Below, in pieces: positions 59,864-64,000 of a stretch of 64,000 nt of DNA. Source of the stretch: Onchidella celtica. Lineage: Eukaryota > Mollusca > Gastropoda > Systellommatophora > Onchidiidae. The translations under genes and the position numbers were made by a program. The stretch lies in assembly GCA_963931925.1 (NCBI GenBank), contig OZ007569.1, forward strand, positions 66,479,980 to 66,543,979, given 5' to 3'. A model generated the notes under the pieces. The model saw only the letters and a program-made list of their open reading frames with translations, ran no database searches and was not told the origin of the DNA. Every line of letters begins with the position of its first letter. Positions within the stretch are counted from its first letter, which is position 1.

Positions 59864-59868
59864 GACAT

Positions 59869-62800
59869 AGTTTTCAGATTTACATTAAAGTATGAACTTA
59901 ATATGGTCCAAATCTTGAAGATATGTAGTTATAACTTTTAATGTACAGCACACACAAAACTAAAATTCTATTAATTATCATGGCTACAGAAACGATGTAG
60001 AAGTGTGAATGGAACAGTTGACTTATGAAAATCCATGCTGAGAATACTTCTGTACACAGTTTTTGCTCATTAAGGGCTAATTTGAATCCTTCTTAGATAC
60101 ATTGTACTACAATCACACAGTAATTTTAGAAGTACAAAACAAATATTATCTTGCCATTCAAAGTCAAGAGGGGTCCCATGCATAATATTTGTGTTTAAGT
60201 GCTCAGCCAAACCCATCTCTAAAAAAGCAAATCTACCTATACTTGTCACTGAACAGAAGTGTACAATTTAAGCAAAACTTAAACGCCCAAGTAGGAAAAT
60301 TTTCAACACAAATACCCGTAACCAGCGAAAAGAAAACCTTACTGCATAGAAACATTATAATATCCTAAAAGATGACATATTAAATTGAAGAGCAGCACAC
60401 GCATAGACTCTATTACTTAATTTGATTAATGTACCAGCCCAGTGCATCAAGAACAGCGTCTCTGGTAGACCGGCTACTGAATTTTTTCCATGATTATCAC
60501 AGTTTCTACGCTCCTGGATTCAAACAGGAAAGAAAACCGAGCAAGACAAATGAAAAAGCACCAATGCAGCTGGGGAAATTAGGCCCCCTCCCCCTATTAG
60601 AATGTTTTAGAGAAAAAAAGAGCATGCCAGACAAACAGGAACAACATCAAACAAAACTGAAGTATTTAATCAGCCTAGACCACTGTAACCTTCTCACTTA
60701 CTGTCAGGCGGCAAATGGTTCAAAAGGCAAGCTGACATATCTACACAGCCCTAGCCCCAGGATTAAATGATTATGAATGTTACCGCCACAGGCTGCTGTA
60801 TGTGAGCAATCAGCGAATCTGAATGGCTCAAACTGAAAGCGAGCTTTCTAAAACTCTTTGTACAACTATACTACAGAAAAAGAAATGCATATGATACAAT
60901 TTTAAATCTAAGACTAGCATCCTGAAATCTGTACTATACATCAGAAAGTTGTCATATCTTATTTCAATGGTGTTATCAATGTACAAAAAGGACAAAATTT
61001 ACTTGAGCCTTTCGTCCTGCCGCAAGTTTTAAACAATCCTTGCCTATGCACCCCTATTCTCTCTCATATTAAAGTAAAATGTTTCAATATGCTCCAAAAC
61101 ATGTATGCCACTGGGATCTCTTTGTTAAAAATTGATGTAGTTTTCTTATGGATTACACAAAACAATAAAGCTTTGCCAGGGGTGGGAATTTCCCACTGTG
61201 TCACACAGGGATGTGTGTATGTCGGCAGAACTCCCAGCTGTTTCTTATATATGCCAGCCATACCGTCTGACTGTCTCGTGTCAACCATCTTGCCTCAAGA
61301 TCCAGACACATGATATCTCACGATGACACAGCTCTAAATAGTACCTGAAGGCACACGTCTATGATAACCTACTGGTGGCTAATTACTTTGTTTTTCACGA
61401 TATTAAGAACTTAATCATCTTTATTTACCTCATCACAAATGACCACAGATGACAGAGCTGGCTGGGTGGAAGAGAAAATGAGCTCGACAGTAAAAAAACT
61501 GCGCATACTCAGTGCTGTAAGGACAGGTCGACCTGCCCTTGCTCTGCCCGGCTGAAGCAGACTGACTTTGTGAAGGCGGAAATCATAATGATGGATTGCT
61601 TGACAGATCCTCCCACCCATTTGAAATTGAAAACAGAAAATGTGAATCATCATATATTTGTGTAGATTTAATAATACAGGAGGATGTGCAAGAGAATGAA
61701 AATTGATGTCTGCATTGATCAAATTTAGGCACTTGTAATCATTTTGCAGAAACGCTGATAGATTCCATGTCTAGAATAAGAAACTCACTTACCTGCTTGT
61801 TTTAAATGAAAAATGGGTTTAGAGCTCAATACATGGATTCTGGGAAATGAAATGACTGGCATTTGTGCAGAGTTACCACAGTAAACTGGTCTCTATCCTC
61901 TGTGGCAGGCATGATGTGGGACAACTTAAGCACTAGTGACCTCAGTCTCTGCTGTGGGCAAGAACATTGCTAATTAATATGTTTCAATGAACTATAGGTG
62001 TTACCTAATAAAGGCATAATCTCCAAGCCTTTCATATATAGTGCAAAGTTTATCAAAGTCAAAACCGCTTGATTCCATAGCAAGCAAGGGGAGATAATCA
62101 TCATGAGCAGATCTGAGAGCGATAAAGATACAAATATTTTTTTTAATCACAATACACATTCCCTGTTAGGGTCCAATGTCATGGGTAATTGAAACAGTGA
62201 TCGTGCCATCCAGGTTCATGCACTGCTGGTCATTCAGCTTTTTCTTTTGCAATGTAATCATGCAACTGATGTGAAACTGGGCACAAAAGTCCGGGACCAC
62301 ACAACAAATGTGGTTGAGCGGCTCTTGATCATAGAGCACACATATCATTAAAAAAAAAAAGGAAGCTTGAGTGAGCAATGTAAATGGTCTGAGTAGTGAA
62401 GCGTTATTTGACTTGAACGTGAGTTTACTTTTTTTTTTTGCATTTTACAACATGGTCCATTGGCTTGATAAAAGCAGTGTATCCATTTCATGGTTTATCA
62501 ACAAAATTCCTCCCAAAGGAATGAAAGTACATGGAAAGTGCAGTTCTGTTATCTAACATTAGAAAGTGCATCAACTTGCAGAATAAATCACACTGTCCCA
62601 CATCAAACATGAACAAAAATAGTTTTCATGGTGTGGACAGCTACAACAGAGATTGAAAGTAAAGAAGATGTAAAGTGATAAAATCTCCTAACTTCACTTA
62701 CAACTAATCCATTTTTAATAACAAAACAGAAATTTCAAGACAGAGCTTCAGCTGAGTATCCACATTCCAGTGAAACTTTTAAATGTTTACCAGTGACAAA

Positions 62801-64000
62801 CATTCTTGCCCATTAATGAATTTGAGTATGGTTGTTATAAACTGCATAATATTTCAGATTCCACAAATCAGAGCAACCTCTTCAAATATAGTAACTTCAC
62901 TCCTCAGGTAATAGGTAAACAATATCTTGTCTAGCACTGCTCTTCCCAATGTTTGAAAGCAAATGTGAAAAAGTTTACACATCTGCGTTAGCAAAACAGG
63001 CCCAGATGCATCTTCTTTCAAGTGACACCCACAATCACATCTCCATCAACAAATCTAGAAATTATCATGATCAAAGTAAACTGGTCTGACTTTAAATAAA
63101 ATGTAAACACCCTAATTTCCAAATAGACATGTAACTTTAAAACATATTTTGTCACAATTTTGTTATATTCTTCCTCAAACAATGCATTTGAAAAAATAGA
63201 TAGCCAGAACAAAAGGATAAATTATAATCTCGCCATAACAAAAGGATAAATTATAATCTCATACTCGCAAAGATGTAAATCCAACTCACCAGTAACAAAA
63301 ACAGGCAAAAAGGTTAAAGATCACAAAGAGAAAGCACACATACTGCCAAGAAATTAAAAAATTGCATATTAATTAAATTTGTTCATTTCCTTGTAAATTG
63401 ATTGCACAAGAAACAACAATAACATCAGCATTTATCAGGTTTAAAAAAACAGATGAAACAAGACCCTCATGTAAAAGTGTTACAAATTCTACACAAAGAA
63501 AATAGATAAAAGAAACATTGCCAAGAAACTTGCAAAGGTAAGTACTTTACAAATATTCTGATGCCCAAAATACTGAATATATTAAAGAAAATTCATATAC
63601 CACTAGTCCCATGACTGATTTAAAATATCCGGTAATTTATTTACATGGATATAAACAGGTTCATAAAAACAACATTCAGTTGGAGTCCATGACTTAAGTA
63701 ACTAACAGTGACTCACGGTGGAAGAACAGGATGTAGAAATATTATGAAAAGATAGCAACATGGTAACAGTAATTGTATCAGATTTGACATCCAATAATTT
63801 AATATTTCATCTAAATTCTAAATAACACAATAACAGATACTCGATTTCTCAGAATTCTATAACAATTGGCTTCCAAAAATTGTACTGAGCAGTTCTCAAC
63901 TTCAACTCGCAAAGTTAGTAATTATTATCAGAAAATCTCTTTGTAAATCTGATAAGAGAAAGGCTGACAGTAATAAAACGTGTTCAACAGTACAATGTTA
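59869..64000. other. Gene-free A-rich stretch right of the LTR element
   Basis: It continues the composition seen at 45.7-51.1 kb, so the retrotransposon interrupted one uniform region. No exon, RNA gene or known repeat family is recognised. A + strand frame of 113 codons (60429-60770) and minus-strand frames near 61064-61722 show no domain. A short direct duplication lies at 63208-63260. Confidence 0.45.
63208..63260 (+). repeat. 29-bp direct duplication
   Basis: AACAAAAGGATAAATTATAA with a following TCTC recurs at 63208 and 63237, a spacing of 29 bases. The second copy is slightly shorter. Confidence 0.85.

Larger units (their letters stand above)
51127..59868 (+). mobile_element. Complete Ty3/gypsy LTR retrotransposon of the Gmr1 type, with target duplication
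   Basis: The element proper is 51132-59863 (8732 bp). It is flanked by the 5-bp duplication GACAT (51127-51131 and 59864-59868). Its parts are 5' LTR, an untranslated leader of about 1.2 kb, one Gag-Pol frame, about 0.6 kb of 3' untranslated DNA with a purine tract, and the 3' LTR. Integrase is encoded before reverse transcriptase. This order is known for the Gmr1 clade of Ty3/gypsy and is otherwise typical of Ty1/copia. The LTRs look identical and the frame is intact, so the insertion is very recent and the copy may still be active. It is clearly more GC-rich in its coding part than the surrounding DNA. Confidence 0.96.

Noticed and set aside
60429-60770. 113-codon frame on the + strand right of the LTR element
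   Set aside because: No domain, biased to residues common in A-rich random DNA, and no convincing splice or promoter context.
61411-61722. Minus-strand frame tested as a possible KASH-type C-terminus of a convergent nesprin gene
   Set aside because: It lacks a membrane segment followed by a short proline-ended tail, so it does not support the synteny idea by itself.
1-64000. CRISPR arrays, bacterial operons, tRNA or rRNA genes
   Set aside because: None seen. The tRNA-like boxes belong to SINE heads and the tandem arrays are minisatellites.

Overview
The window looks like nuclear DNA of a mollusc, most likely a gastropod. It is AT-rich, has large introns with GT..AG borders, and carries many non-autonomous transposons and tRNA-derived SINEs. 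Its only recognisable cellular gene is a steroid-type nuclear receptor of the estrogen receptor (ER) family. The DNA-binding domain has the ER P-box (CEGCKA) and D-box (PATNT). The ligand-binding domain is ER-like, but the histidine that contacts the steroid in vertebrate ERs is replaced by tyrosine, which fits the estrogen-insensitive ERs known from molluscs. The species cannot be fixed from this sequence alone.

Layout. About 1-19.6 kb: the ER gene on the + strand, with eight confident coding exons at 5411-5658, 10607-10726, 13172-13285, 13575-13696, 16184-16364, 17080-17221, 17849-17979 and 19212-19621. A phase-compatible candidate exon lies at about 4185-4248. The initiator ATG exon was not found. 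The introns hold SINE fragments, a MITE-like inverted repeat and short tandem repeats. About 19.6-31.2 kb: T-rich DNA without genes, beginning with the ER 3' UTR, which has a 64-bp duplication and poly(A) signals at 20734 and 31170. About 31.2-45.7 kb: intergenic repeat land with hAT-type non-autonomous elements, a piggyBac-like MITE, minisatellites of 33 bp and 36 bp, a CT microsatellite, poly-G tracts and a cluster of CRE/CCAAT motifs near 36.2 kb. About 45.7-64 kb: A-rich DNA without recognisable exons. It may be the 3' UTR or introns of a minus-strand gene converging on ER, whose poly(A) site may lie near 45.7 kb.

Inserted in that last region at 51132-59863 is a complete, apparently very young LTR retrotransposon of 8732 bp. 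It has two identical 1224-bp LTRs, a 5-bp target duplication (GACAT) and one uninterrupted 1491-codon Gag-Pol frame. Its domain order is Gag, protease, integrase, reverse transcriptase, RNase H. The integrase comes before the reverse transcriptase, as in Ty1/copia, yet the enzymes are Ty3/gypsy-like and the integrase carries a GPY/F module. This is the arrangement of the Gmr1 clade, whose Gag is the known source of the vertebrate SCAN domain. This element is the most notable thing in the window.
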